From the NCBI GenBank assembly GCA_903944085.1, contig CAJAQO010000130.1:1-34703 (forward strand): a DNA stretch of 34,703 nucleotides, read 5' to 3'. The first letter of the stretch is position 1, and each line of letters starts with the position of its first letter. This stretch comes from an uncultured Verrucomicrobia subdivision 3 bacterium (GTDB lineage Bacteria; Verrucomicrobiota; Verrucomicrobiia; Limisphaerales; UBA11358). The notes under the pieces were generated by a model. The model was given only the letters and a program-made list of their open reading frames with translations. It was not told the DNA's origin and did no database searches. The position numbers and the translations under genes are program-made. Below are positions 9,076 to 17,624 of this stretch, one piece after another.

Positions 9076-9560
9076 AACGCATCCGGTCCGGGCCGCAACG
9101 GGTCCAATTTGAAATCAGCCAGGATGAAAAAAATCTGCTGGCTCACCTCCTCCGGCTTTATCCGCTGGTGCCGGCAAACCACCAGCGGTTGAGCCAAGGC
9201 AGACAGATTCCCGATCGCGAGGAAAACCAGCAACTGCTCGAAGACTCGCTCAACGCTCAGCGACAGGAGAACCGAAAACACGTTGAAGCGATGCTCAACG
9301 AACAAGGAAGATTTGTGGAATGCCCCGCCGGCAGCCGGGTCAGCTTCAGCCGGAGCGAAATCGAATGGCTGCTGCAGGTGTGCAATGATGTGCGCGTGGG
9401 CAGTTGGCTGGCGCTGGGATCGCCCGCCCAGCATCCGGAAATTCTTCCGGGCGTGGACCCGCAAACGGCGCAGCACATCGTGATCATGGAAGTGGCCGCC
9501 TTTTTTGAAATGCAATTATTGAGCGCCGCCAGCAGCGGCCGGCAATCGGGCCATGCTTGA
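9072..9560 (+). CDS. DUF2017-like protein between clpS and aat
   Basis: A 162-residue soluble protein. It begins with a basic strand (KRIRSGPQRVQFEISQDEKNLLAHLLRLYPLV), which resembles the start of DUF2017 proteins that follow clpS in Actinobacteria. The middle has a charged helical stretch (about 48-80), and the C-terminal half (FSRSEIEWLLQVCNDVRVGSWLALGSP) gives the ND-R--L---LG pattern typical of DUF2017. It overlaps clpS by four bases (ATGA) and aat by eight, so the three genes should be translated together. Family assignment is from recall of pattern and synteny, not an alignment. A role with ClpS in selecting or regulating N-degron substrates is inference. Confidence 0.75.
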   Translation: MKRIRSGPQRVQFEISQDEKNLLAHLLRLYPLVPANHQRLSQGRQIPDREENQQLLEDSLNAQRQENRKHVEAMLNEQGRFVECPAGSRVSFSRSEIEWLLQVCNDVRVGSWLALGSPAQHPEILPGVDPQTAQHIVIMEVAAFFEMQLLSAASSGRQSGHA

Positions 9561-10227
9561 ACGGCATTTATTCCGGCCAGTCCGGCTGGGCGACGCCGTC
9601 GCGTTTCCGAATCCTGAACTGGCGGACGCCGACGGAATGTTGGCAGTGGGCGGAGATCTGGCGGTGCCGCGTTTGCTGGCCGCCTATCGGGCGGGCATTT
9701 TCCCTTGGACGGTCAAGCCCATCACTTGGTGGTCACCCGACCCGCGTGGCATTATTGAACTGGATCAGCTCCATGTTTCGGCCAGTCTGGCCAAGGTGCT
9801 TCGCAAACAAACATTTGAAATCACGCGTAACCGGGCGTTTCCGGAAGTAATGCGGGCTTGCGCCATTCCCAGCGCCAAACGGCCGGGCATTTGGATCACC
9901 GAGGAATTTGTCGAAGCCTACACGCGACTGCATCGGCTGGGGCACGCCCACAGTGTGGAATGCTGGCACCACGGCGAATTGGCGGGCGGCATCTATGGCG
10001 TTGCCATCGGCGGCCTGTTCGCCGGCGAATCCATGTTTCACCGGGCCGACAATGCTTCCAAGGTGGCGCTCTGCCATCTGGTCGGGCACCTGCGCGAGCG
10101 CGGATTCAAGCTGTTCGACATCCAGATGGTTACCGCCGGCACGCAACCGTTGGGGGCAAAAGCTATTTCGCGCCGCGACTATTTGCAGCGACTGGCCCTC
10201 GCCGTATCCCATGATTGCTCGTTTTGA
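9553..10227 (+). CDS. aat: Leucyl/phenylalanyl-tRNA--protein transferase
   Basis: Transfers Leu or Phe from aminoacyl-tRNA to proteins with N-terminal Arg or Lys, creating the N-degrons that ClpS recognises. 224 residues, close to the roughly 230 of known enzymes. Signature blocks are [19 protein letters not shown] (about 18-36), YRAGIFPW (45-52), [37 protein letters not shown] and LFDIQMVT. It starts with ATG 9553 inside the end of the preceding gene (8-base overlap). The adaptor and the tagging enzyme in one coupled operon point to a complete N-degron branch expressed as a unit. An intrinsic terminator follows about 120 bases downstream. Confidence 0.97.
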   Translation: [224 protein letters not shown]

Positions 10228-10346
10228 GATTTGGCAAGCCGGCGGCACCACATCGCCACCAAGCGCCGTTTTCAACTTGCAAAAGCGTCACTGATTAAAT
10301 ACATTAGCTTCGCACGCTGTGGTGGATTGCCGCTTTGGGCGGATAG

Positions 10347-10382
10347 GCCAGTCTGATTCTAGTTTTTCAGGCTGGCTTTTTT
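10347..10382 (+). terminator. Intrinsic terminator after aat
   Basis: Stem GCCAGTCTG (10347-10355) with CAGGCTGGC (10368-10376), nine pairs including one G-U, a 12-base loop, then six T (10377-10382). It sits 120 bases after aat in the right orientation to end the clpS operon. Confidence 0.75.
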
Positions 10383-11008
10383 ATTTGCCGTGGCGCTAAC
10401 GCCACACGCCGTCGTTGTAAATGTCCGCATCGTCGTCCATGCCTTTTTATCGGATGGACTTGGCCCGGCTTTAGCCGCCGTTGCGTTGCGCCAAAACATT
10501 TTCCAAATTAAAATTAGAATCTCCATTAACGCGCGCTGCGTGAAACTTAATAATTGCCGGATGCGCATCTGTCCAGTAGCGTGGGGCTGGCTCGGTGGCG
10601 AGGCGCATTCGTCTAGGCTTCAACTTACCTAACTGCGCCTCATTTTCACCACCGAGCCGTCTCGCTGCCGGGGAAATTTCGGGCGTGGCAGCAGTCCAGC
10701 CAAAACCCGATTACCCGAGGTTGACAAAAACCGCCAGTTTACCCTTGTTCATCTGCAGCGAACCGCATGCAAGACGAGAAAGAAAAAGGCGACAAAAGCC
10801 TTTGTTTAGCTGGGGAGAATTCCAACCACAACCAGGGATTGTTTACCAGTTGCAAATTTGGGCGGCGGGTTTACGATTGAAATTATTGCAATGAGCGGCT
10901 CGAGTTGTTTGCCATTCATTTGGATTTTTTTCAGGCCGGTTGCGCGCGATTGCAATTCCTCCAAAATCTAATAATGACATTTAACTAATAATCCGAACGC
11001 ACAAATCT
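10383..11008. other. 626-base gap before the GH4 gene
   Basis: No supported gene. A 69-codon open frame on - (10359-10568) is not convincing; it would end at the hairpin of the aat terminator and its composition is unlike the neighbours. A large imperfect stem-loop lies at 10589-10658 (listed separately). The last 100 bases before 11009 are AT-rich (T-tract near 10925, TAATAATG near 10969) and probably hold the GH4 promoter, but I cannot place -35/-10 boxes with confidence. Confidence 0.45.
10589..10658. repeat. Large imperfect stem-loop
   Basis: Arms GGCTCGGTGG (10589-10598) and CCACCGAGCC (10649-10658) match perfectly. After a 6-base bulge on the right side, CGAGGCGCA (10599-10607) pairs with TGCGCCTCA (10634-10642) with one mismatch. 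The loop is 26 bases. There is no T-run, so it is not a standard terminator. It may be a short palindromic dispersed element or a folded leader. Confidence 0.6.
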
Positions 11009-12427
11009 ATGGCTAAAATAGCAATGCTCGGCGCCGGCAGCCTCGTCTTTTGCAAGACGCTGATGGCTGATTTTCTGGCCACCCCGGCGCTCGCCGGCAG
11101 CGAGTATCGGCTCATGGCGCTGACCCACACGCGGCTCGACAAAATGCACGCGTTCGTCAAGCGCATGATTAAAGACAACGGCGTGAATGCGACGGTCACA
11201 GCGACGACGGATCGGCGGGCGGCGTTGCAGGGAGCGGATTACGTCGTCGTAATGATTCAGGCGGGCGGCGTGGAAGAATTCCGGCAGGACTATGAAATCC
11301 CGCTGAAATATGGCGTGGATCAATGCATCGGCGACACGATGGGGCCGGGCGGCATTTTCCGCGCGCTGCGCCACATTCCGGCGTTGCTCGAAATCGCGCG
11401 CGACATGCAGGAGCTTTGCCCCAACGCAATTTTATTCAACTACGCCAACCCGATGGCGATGTGCTGCTGGGCGCTGGGACGCGTGCCGGGACTTCAATTT
11501 GTCGGGCTCTGCCACGGCGTCCAGACCACAATGGATTTGATTGGCAGTTATGTGGGCGTGCCGAAAGAGGAGATTGATTTTGTGGCCGCCGGCATCAATC
11601 ACATGGCTTGGTTTCTCAAACTGGAACATCAGGGCAAAGATCTTTATCCGCTGTTGAAGGCAAATTTTGAGCAGCCCGGATATTACGTGAATGAAAAAGT
11701 TCGCGCCGAGGTCATGCGTCATTTCGGATATTTCATGACCGAAAGCACCGGTCATCTTTCCGAATACCTGCCATATTTTCGCAAAAACAAAAAGGCGCTG
11801 GAACTTTATTGCGACGAACCGGCTTTCGGCGGGGAATCCGGTGCCTATTACAAATACTGCGCGATGCTGGCGGAGAAATTTGCGAAGACGGATCCGCTGT
11901 CCATCGAAACGACCAAACTCGGACCGCGCAGCGCCGAGTATTGCTCCCATATCATTGAAGCCAAGGAGACCGGAAATATTTTTCGGCTCAACGGGAACAT
12001 CCGCAACGACGGCTACATCACGAATCTGCCGTCAGGCTGCTGCGTGGAGGTGCCGATTTTTGTGGACCGGCTCGGCTTGCATCCGACGGTGGTCGGCAAT
12101 CTGCCGGTCCAGTGCGCCGCGCTGAACATGACGAATGTGCTGGTTCAAGGTCTGACCGTGGAAGCCAGTTTCACCGGCGATCCGGAACTGGTGATGAACG
12201 CCGTGGCGCTCGATCCGCTGACATCGGCAGTGCTGACCTTGCAGCAAATCCGCGACATGGTGGCTGAGATGCTGGTCGCCGAGAAAAAATATCTGCCGCA
12301 GTTTGCGGGCAAGAAACTGCATCCGGTTCGGGCAATCAGCATTCCGAAAAACGTGAAGCGCGCCGAAGTGCCGCTCGATCCCGCGCTCGCCATCGCCAAC
12401 CGGTTCATGAAACTGGCGGAAGCGTGA
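11009..12427 (+). CDS. GH4 family glycosidase, alpha-galactosidase type
   Basis: Cytoplasmic NAD+- and divalent-metal-dependent glycoside hydrolase that works by oxidation-elimination rather than classical hydrolysis. 472 residues, family-typical. The Rossmann nucleotide loop is at the N-terminus (KIAMLGAGSLVF, 3-14), followed by ALTHTRLDK for the ribose. The metal/substrate motif is C168-HGV-171; CHGV is the form I associate with alpha-galactosidases and alpha-glucuronidases, whereas CN(V/I)P marks 6-phospho-beta-glucosidases. GINHMAW (195-201) supplies the conserved Asn-His. No signal peptide. Substrate is inferred from the motif only; alpha-glucuronidase activity remains possible. It stands apart, 225 bases from the next gene. 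Confidence 0.9.
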   Translation: MAKIAMLGAGSLVFCKTLMADFLATPALAGSEYRLMALTHTRLDKMHAFVKRMIKDNGVNATVTATTDRRAALQGADYVVVMIQAGGVEEFRQDYEIPLKYGVDQCIGDTMGPGGIFRALRHIPALLEIARDMQELCPNAILFNYANPMAMCCWALGRVPGLQFVGLCHGVQTTMDLIGSYVGVPKEEIDFVAAGINHMAWFLKLEHQGKDLYPLLKANFEQPGYYVNEKVRAEVMRHFGYFMTESTGHLSEYLPYFRKNKKALELYCDEPAFGGESGAYYKYCAMLAEKFAKTDPLSIETTKLGPRSAEYCSHIIEAKETGNIFRLNGNIRNDGYITNLPSGCCVEVPIFVDRLGLHPTVVGNLPVQCAALNMTNVLVQGLTVEASFTGDPELVMNAVALDPLTSAVLTLQQIRDMVAEMLVAEKKYLPQFAGKKLHPVRAISIPKNVKRAEVPLDPALAIANRFMKLAEA

Positions 12428-12652
12428 CCGCAAGCGGCAAGCACGGAAATACCAGCGCGCAATTTTGATTAGCAGAATAGTTCTTGTCCGCGGCGCACAC
12501 TTATTTAGAATGCGGAGCAATCACCAAATTTTGCGAATTGTAGATCGCCGCATTTTGATTTCTTCCCGTCCAGCACCTGCCAACGCAGACACTGGAAAAG
12601 TAATTTCAATTTTGCGCTGCGATAAATTGAGCGACAACAGTGGAGTGAAACG

Positions 12653-13966
12653 ATGAAAACAAAACCTTTGATCGGTCGCCGCAGTTTTTTAAAGACGATG
12701 GGTGGCGCACTTGGCGCGGCAGCGTTTCCGGCCATCATTCCCGCTTCGGCGCTCGGCCGCGGTGGTGCCATCGCTCCGAGCGAGCGCGTCACGCTGGGTT
12801 TCATCGGCGTCGGCACGCAAGGCGGCGGACATTTGCTGGGCGGCGCGTGGACGTATGTCGCGGGCGGTTACACGGGTCGGAAGGACGTTCAAGTTTTGGC
12901 GGTGTGTGATGTCTGGCGCAATCGCCGCGAAAATGCCTGCCAAAGGGTGAATACCCACTACGCCGAAGTTTTTGGGAAAGACAATTACAAATCCTGCGAA
13001 GCCTACGATGATTTTCGACAAGTGCTGGCGCGGTCTGATATTGACGCCGTGTTGATCGCCACGCCCGCGCATTGGCACGCGACGATGGCGGTCATGGCCG
13101 CTGAAGCGGGCAAGGATATTTATTGCGAAAAACCGACGGCCACGACGATTCGCGAAGCCCAGGCGGTGGTGTCGGCGGTGCGCCGATATGGGCGCGTTTA
13201 CCAAGCGGGAACGCAGCAGCGCAGTGAATACGGCGGAAAATTTCGCCAAGCTTGCGAATTCATCCGCAGCGGGCGGATCGGCACGCTGAAAGAAGTTTAT
13301 GCGTATCGCGACGGCGGCGGAATTTATTGGCCGCCGCGTTTTGGCGGTCCTGGCCAGCCAATCCCGGAAGGTTTCGATTGGGATCTTTATCTCGGCCCGG
13401 CACCGATGATTCCCTACGACGGCATCACCGGTCCACATCGTTTTGACATCGGTGAATTAAATTGGGGCCAGCATCATTACGATATCGTGCAATGGGCCAC
13501 CGGCTCGGATGAAACCGGCCCGGTTGAAATTTTCATGGAAGGCGACCGGTCCTGCTACCAATACGCCAGCGGCGTCACTGTTTATGGAAAAGCTTATCCG
13601 GGCGAGTCAATCGGCGGCAACGGCGGCGCGTGCTTCGTCGGCACGCAGGGCCGCATCGCCGTGGATCGCGATGCGCTGGTTTCTTATCCGGCGGAAATCG
13701 TGCGCGAACCGCTTCGTCCGAGCGAAACTCATCTTTATTACAGCAACAGCCACTCGGGAAATTTCCTCGAATGCGTGCGCACGCGGAAACGCCCCATCTG
13801 CGACGTGGACATCGCCTACCGCGCCGTGAGCGCCGTGCTGCTGGGCGGCGTGGCCAAACAGGTGAACCGCACGTTGAAGTGGGATCCGAACGCCGTGCAA
13901 TTTATCAACGACGATGAAGCCAATCGGCTGCTCTCCATCGCCAAACGCTCACCCTGGCACACATGA
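12653..13966 (+). CDS. Tat-exported Gfo/Idh/MocA family oxidoreductase
   Basis: NAD(P)-dependent sugar or polyol oxidoreductase, probably periplasmic. 437 residues. A Tat signal (GRRSFLKTMGGALGAAAFP, RR at 9-10) is followed by a Rossmann domain (TLGFIGVGTQGGG, 47-59; VLAVCDV) and the family EKP motif (CEKPTATT, E159-K-P161). The C-terminal domain has GELNWGQHHYDIVQWA, where His residues normally sit in the active site. The substrate cannot be predicted. A GGAG ribosome site (12642-12645) lies 7 bases before the ATG. The stop overlaps the start of the HEAT/FG-GAP gene (ATGA), so the two are coupled, which suggests joint work on an extracellular carbohydrate, but this is inference. Confidence 0.93.
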   Translation: MKTKPLIGRRSFLKTMGGALGAAAFPAIIPASALGRGGAIAPSERVTLGFIGVGTQGGGHLLGGAWTYVAGGYTGRKDVQVLAVCDVWRNRRENACQRVNTHYAEVFGKDNYKSCEAYDDFRQVLARSDIDAVLIATPAHWHATMAVMAAEAGKDIYCEKPTATTIREAQAVVSAVRRYGRVYQAGTQQRSEYGGKFRQACEFIRSGRIGTLKEVYAYRDGGGIYWPPRFGGPGQPIPEGFDWDLYLGPAPMIPYDGITGPHRFDIGELNWGQHHYDIVQWATGSDETGPVEIFMEGDRSCYQYASGVTVYGKAYPGESIGGNGGACFVGTQGRIAVDRDALVSYPAEIVREPLRPSETHLYYSNSHSGNFLECVRTRKRPICDVDIAYRAVSAVLLGGVAKQVNRTLKWDPNAVQFINDDEANRLLSIAKRSPWHT

Positions 13967-16962
13967 AATTTTTCACCATTCTATTCGCCACCGCCACGCT
14001 GCTCGCGATGCAAATCCCGCTCCGCGCACAAACGGGCGGCGCGACGGAAGAGCAATCACTGATTGTCATTTTGCAATCGGATCAATCCGCGCACAACAAA
14101 GACGCTGCCTGCGCGCGGCTAAAACGCATCGGCACCGAGGCTTCGATTCCGGCGCTGGCGGCGTTGCTCACCGACGATCAACTGTCGCACTCCGCGCGTT
14201 ATGCGCTGGAACCAATGCCCTCGGAAAAAGCCGGGCAGGCTTTGATCGAAGCGCTTCCAAAAACCACGGGCGGAAACCGGATTGGCATCATCAACTCACT
14301 CGGCGAGCGCGGGGACAAACGCGCGGTGGCGCCATTAGCCGCGTTTTTGTCCGACAGCGATACCACGCCGGTAATGGCCGCTGCTGAAGCTTTGGGCAAA
14401 ATCGGCGGACAGGAAGCACAAAAAGCGCTGGACACTTCTTTGAATCAGGCAACCGGTCCGGTTCGCGATGCCGTCGTGGACGCCTTGCTCCGGTGTGCAA
14501 CCGCTACGCAAGACCGCGCGGAATTTCAAAAATTGTATCAAGCGGGCAACAGCGAAGCTGTCCGCGTCGCTGCCTATCGCGGAATGATTGAAACCTCCGG
14601 CCAAGAAGCTCTGAAGCTCGTGACCAAAGGAGTGGTCGCCAAGGATTCTGCCGCGCAAACCGCCGCTCTGCAAATGGCGCGTGAAATCCAAACGCCCGGC
14701 GCCACCGCCGCGTTGGCGAAACTTCTGCCGCGCGTTTCGGGACCATTCCAAATCGCTCTGATTGACGCTTTGGACCAGCGCGGCGATCCCGACGCGGTGC
14801 CGGCACTTTTGTCGCTGGCGGCCAAGGCTGAACCGGATGTTCGCGTGGCGTGCCTCAATGCCTTGGGGAATTTGGGCGGCGAGTCCGCTGTGGCGACGCT
14901 GGCAAAATTTGCGGCTGCCGGCGGCGTTGCCGAAAAACGGGTCGCCCGTGCGGCCTTGCTCGATTTGCGCGGGGTCAACATCACGGCGGCGATGATGAAA
15001 AAAATTCCCGCGATCGCACCGGCGGAGCAATTGGAATTGGCGCGTGCCATCGGCCAGCGCGGGGACGCGAGCGCCATGCCCGAATTGCTGAAATTGGCCG
15101 CGCACGGAGCGGCATCGGTTCGCGAGGCTTCGCTGCAAGGACTTGCTCCGCTGGCGAGTGGTTCGGATCTTCCCGCGTTGGTTCAGCTTGTCACCAGCGG
15201 CGCCGACAACGATGCCCGAGCGACTGCGGCTGGCACCGTGAGTTTTGTCCTCCGCCGGTTGCAATCGAATGGCGATAAACTGGATTTGGAGCCGATTTTC
15301 ACGGCGATGCAAACCGGTTCGCCCGAAATTCGAATCGCCTTGCTGCCGGTTTGCGGCGGATTGGTGGACGAACAATTGCGGCGGATGCTGCGGCAGTCGC
15401 TGACCGATGCGGACGCGCGCGTTCGCGCCGCTGCGGCTCAGGCTCTGTCCGACACGCTCGATCCAGAACTGTTGCCGGATTTGCTGAAGCTCGCGCACGA
15501 TGCGGCCACGGAGGATTTGCGCGCGGTCGCGGTGCGCGGAAGCGTCCGCTTGATGACGCAGGAAGAAACCGTCAAGCTCTCAAACGCGCAGCGCATTGAG
15601 GCGTTTAAGAATCTCCTCGCCAGCCCGCTCGATGTGGCAGAAAAGCGCATCGTGTTGTCCGGCTTGGCAACCATCAGAGACAACGCGGCGCTCGAACTGA
15701 CGCTGAATCTGATTGATGATCCTGCGGTTCACAAAGAAGCGATCCAAGCCGCGCAACAGCAGACGCCGCATCAGTTCAAGAAAACGCAATTGACGGATAA
15801 ATTCTGGGATGAAGGCGCGAACTTCGGCGACTTTAATCACGACGGAAAAATGGATATTGTCTCCGGCCCGTTTTGGTATGAAGGACCGGACTTCAAGAAA
15901 CGTCATGAATACCGGCCGGCCACGGCCACATTTTCGCATCCGAAGGCCGACGGTGGCACCGAAAAAATCGCCGGATTCGAAGGCGGCCTCGGCACGAACA
16001 ACGCCTATTCGGATGATTTTCTGACCTTCGTTTATGATTTCAACGGCGACGGCTGGCCGGATATTTTGGTCATTGATTTTCCGGGCAAAGCCGCGCATTG
16101 GTTCGAAAATCCGAAGGGCGCGAGCGGCCATTGGACTGCGCATCTGATCATGGACTCGGTGGACAACGAATCACCCACTTTTCTGGACATCAACGGCGAT
16201 GGCAAACCGGAAGTGGTTTGCAATCACGACGGCTATTTCGGCTACGCGGCGGCGGATTGGAGCGATCCGTCGAAGCCGTGGAAATTTCATCCGATCACGC
16301 CGAAGGGCAAATGGGCAAAATTCACCCACGGTTTGGGCGTCGGCGATGTCAACGGCGACGGGCGCATGGATTTGTTGGAACGAGACGGCTGGTGGGAACA
16401 GCCGCCCTCGTTGGAAAATGATCCGGTCTGGACATTTCATCCGTTTCCGTTCGCGCCCGGCGGCTCGGCCCAAATGTTCGCGTATGACGTGAATGGCGAT
16501 GGCTTGAATGACGTCATCACCTGTCTCAATCCGCACGGCTACGGCCTCGTTTGGTGGGAGCAAGTGCGCAACGGCACAAACATCACTTTCAAACAGCATA
16601 TCATCGCGGCCCAAGACGAAACCGGCAGCCGTTTCGGCGTGCATTTTTCCCAACCGCATTCGATGGCGTTGGTGGATGTGGATGGCGACGGGCTGAAAGA
16701 CATCGTGACCGGCAAACGTTTTTGGGCGCACGGCCGCAACGGCCCCGATCCAGAGTCGCACGATTTCCCTGCTGTTTTATACTGGTTCCAACTGGTGCGC
16801 CACGCGAATGGCCAGGCCGATTTTGTCCCGCACCTGATCGACGATGATTCCGGCGTGGGCACGCAGGTGGTTGTCGGAAATATCGTGAATCCGCAATTCC
16901 CCGACATCGTGGTGGGCAACAAAAAAGGGACGTTTCTCTTTACGCACGAAATCAAGCCGTGA
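13963..16962 (+). CDS. Secreted HEAT-repeat plus FG-GAP/VCBS-repeat protein
   Basis: 999 residues with a signal peptide (MKFFTILFATATLLAMQIPLRAQ). Residues about 30-605 are HEAT/PBS-lyase-like helical repeats, recognisable as recurring ALA-LL-D, VR-AAL-ALG-LG blocks (for example EAVRVAAYRGM, DVRVACLNALGNLGG, DARVRAAAAQAL). Residues about 610-999 are FG-GAP/VCBS beta-propeller-like repeats with calcium-type D-N-DG-D loops (DFNHDGKMDIV, DFNGDGWPDIL, DINGDGKPEVV, DVNGDGRMDLL, DVNGDGLNDVI, DVDGDGLKDIV). Such fusions are common surface or periplasmic scaffolds in Verrucomicrobiota and Planctomycetota; no catalytic residues are evident. It overlaps the upstream oxidoreductase by four bases. Confidence 0.9.
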   Translation: MKFFTILFATATLLAMQIPLRAQTGGATEEQSLIVILQSDQSAHNKDAACARLKRIGTEASIPALAALLTDDQLSHSARYALEPMPSEKAGQALIEALPKTTGGNRIGIINSLGERGDKRAVAPLAAFLSDSDTTPVMAAAEALGKIGGQEAQKALDTSLNQATGPVRDAVVDALLRCATATQDRAEFQKLYQAGNSEAVRVAAYRGMIETSGQEALKLVTKGVVAKDSAAQTAALQMAREIQTPGATAALAKLLPRVSGPFQIALIDALDQRGDPDAVPALLSLAAKAEPDVRVACLNALGNLGGESAVATLAKFAAAGGVAEKRVARAALLDLRGVNITAAMMKKIPAIAPAEQLELARAIGQRGDASAMPELLKLAAHGAASVREASLQGLAPLASGSDLPALVQLVTSGADNDARATAAGTVSFVLRRLQSNGDKLDLEPIFTAMQTGSPEIRIALLPVCGGLVDEQLRRMLRQSLTDADARVRAAAAQALSDTLDPELLPDLLKLAHDAATEDLRAVAVRGSVRLMTQEETVKLSNAQRIEAFKNLLASPLDVAEKRIVLSGLATIRDNAALELTLNLIDDPAVHKEAIQAAQQQTPHQFKKTQLTDKFWDEGANFGDFNHDGKMDIVSGPFWYEGPDFKKRHEYRPATATFSHPKADGGTEKIAGFEGGLGTNNAYSDDFLTFVYDFNGDGWPDILVIDFPGKAAHWFENPKGASGHWTAHLIMDSVDNESPTFLDINGDGKPEVVCNHDGYFGYAAADWSDPSKPWKFHPITPKGKWAKFTHGLGVGDVNGDGRMDLLERDGWWEQPPSLENDPVWTFHPFPFAPGGSAQMFAYDVNGDGLNDVITCLNPHGYGLVWWEQVRNGTNITFKQHIIAAQDETGSRFGVHFSQPHSMALVDVDGDGLKDIVTGKRFWAHGRNGPDPESHDFPAVLYWFQLVRHANGQADFVPHLIDDDSGVGTQVVVGNIVNPQFPDIVVGNKKGTFLFTHEIKP

Positions 16963-16972
16963 GCCGTGAGCC
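16956..16972. repeat. Short heptamer repeat GCCGTGA at the stop codon
   Basis: GCCGTGA occurs 2.4 times in tandem, and the first copy contains the TGA stop (16960-16962) of the HEAT/FG-GAP gene. It has the same 7-base period as the arrays in eboF and the membrane-TPR gene, but is much shorter, so chance is possible. Confidence 0.4.
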
Positions 16973-17113
16973 ACGGTTTCGCCGAGTCGTCGGCAGTTGA
17001 TTCAGCCTGCCATTGCTCCGGCGGCATTCGCCGTGTCATCAAAGCTTGTGTTTTGATCCGGACCGGTTCAGGTTGGAGCCTTGGCCATAACGAGTTCCCA
17101 AACACAAGCCGCC

Positions 17114-17578
17114 ATGAAAATTCTCCCAGCCTTATTTTTTCCGTTCCTCGCCGTCGCCGTCGCGGCGGCCGACAATCCTTATAGCGAGACTGCCGATGCC
17201 AAACGGGATCTGCAACAAGCGCTGACGCAGGCCGCCGCATCCAACATTCCGGTCATCGTGGTCTTTGGTGCCAATTGGTGTCCAGACTGCAAAATGCTGG
17301 ATCTCGCCATGAAGCGCGGCGCCACCGCACCACTCTTGGCGCGGGACTTCAAAGTGGTCAAAATCAATGTTGGTCGTTTCGACAAAAATCTTGATGTCGC
17401 CGACTCTTATGCCGTGCCCTTGAAAAAAGGCATCCCCGCCGTGGTGATTATCTCGCCGCAGAACCATGTGCTGTATGCCACGCGGGACGGCGAACTCGCC
17501 AACGCGGAAAAAATGGGCGACGCCGGAATTTATCAGTTCTTCAAACGCGCCACGGCAACCGTGGCCGTAAAGAAATGA
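17114..17578 (+). CDS. Secreted thioredoxin-like protein
   Basis: 154 residues with a signal peptide (MKILPALFFPFLAVAVAAA) and a thioredoxin fold of the Thioredoxin_7 / DUF255-like kind. The redox motif is W55-CPDC-59 in VVFGANWCPDCKMLDLAM, and the cis-Pro loop is KKGIPAVVII. The CPDC form differs from the CGPC of classical thioredoxin and is usual in secreted Trx-like proteins of this sort. It probably acts as a disulfide oxidoreductase in the periplasm. An upstream in-frame ATG at 17081 exists, but would put 11 polar residues before the signal peptide, so 17114 is preferred. Confidence 0.88.
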   Translation: MKILPALFFPFLAVAVAAADNPYSETADAKRDLQQALTQAAASNIPVIVVFGANWCPDCKMLDLAMKRGATAPLLARDFKVVKINVGRFDKNLDVADSYAVPLKKGIPAVVIISPQNHVLYATRDGELANAEKMGDAGIYQFFKRATATVAVKK

Positions 17579-17624
17579 AAAACCGTTTCCCCGGCATGGC
17601 CACGCCGGCTAACTTTCCCACCTC

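Noticed and set aside
10359-10568. 69-codon open frame on - after the aat terminator
   Set aside because: Would end in the terminator hairpin; Thr/Lys-rich with unlikely composition and no known family. Another frame here gives only a 14-codon peptide.
14335-15498. 387-codon open frame on - opposite the HEAT region
   Set aside because: Shadow of repeat-rich coding sequence; no signal, no family resemblance.
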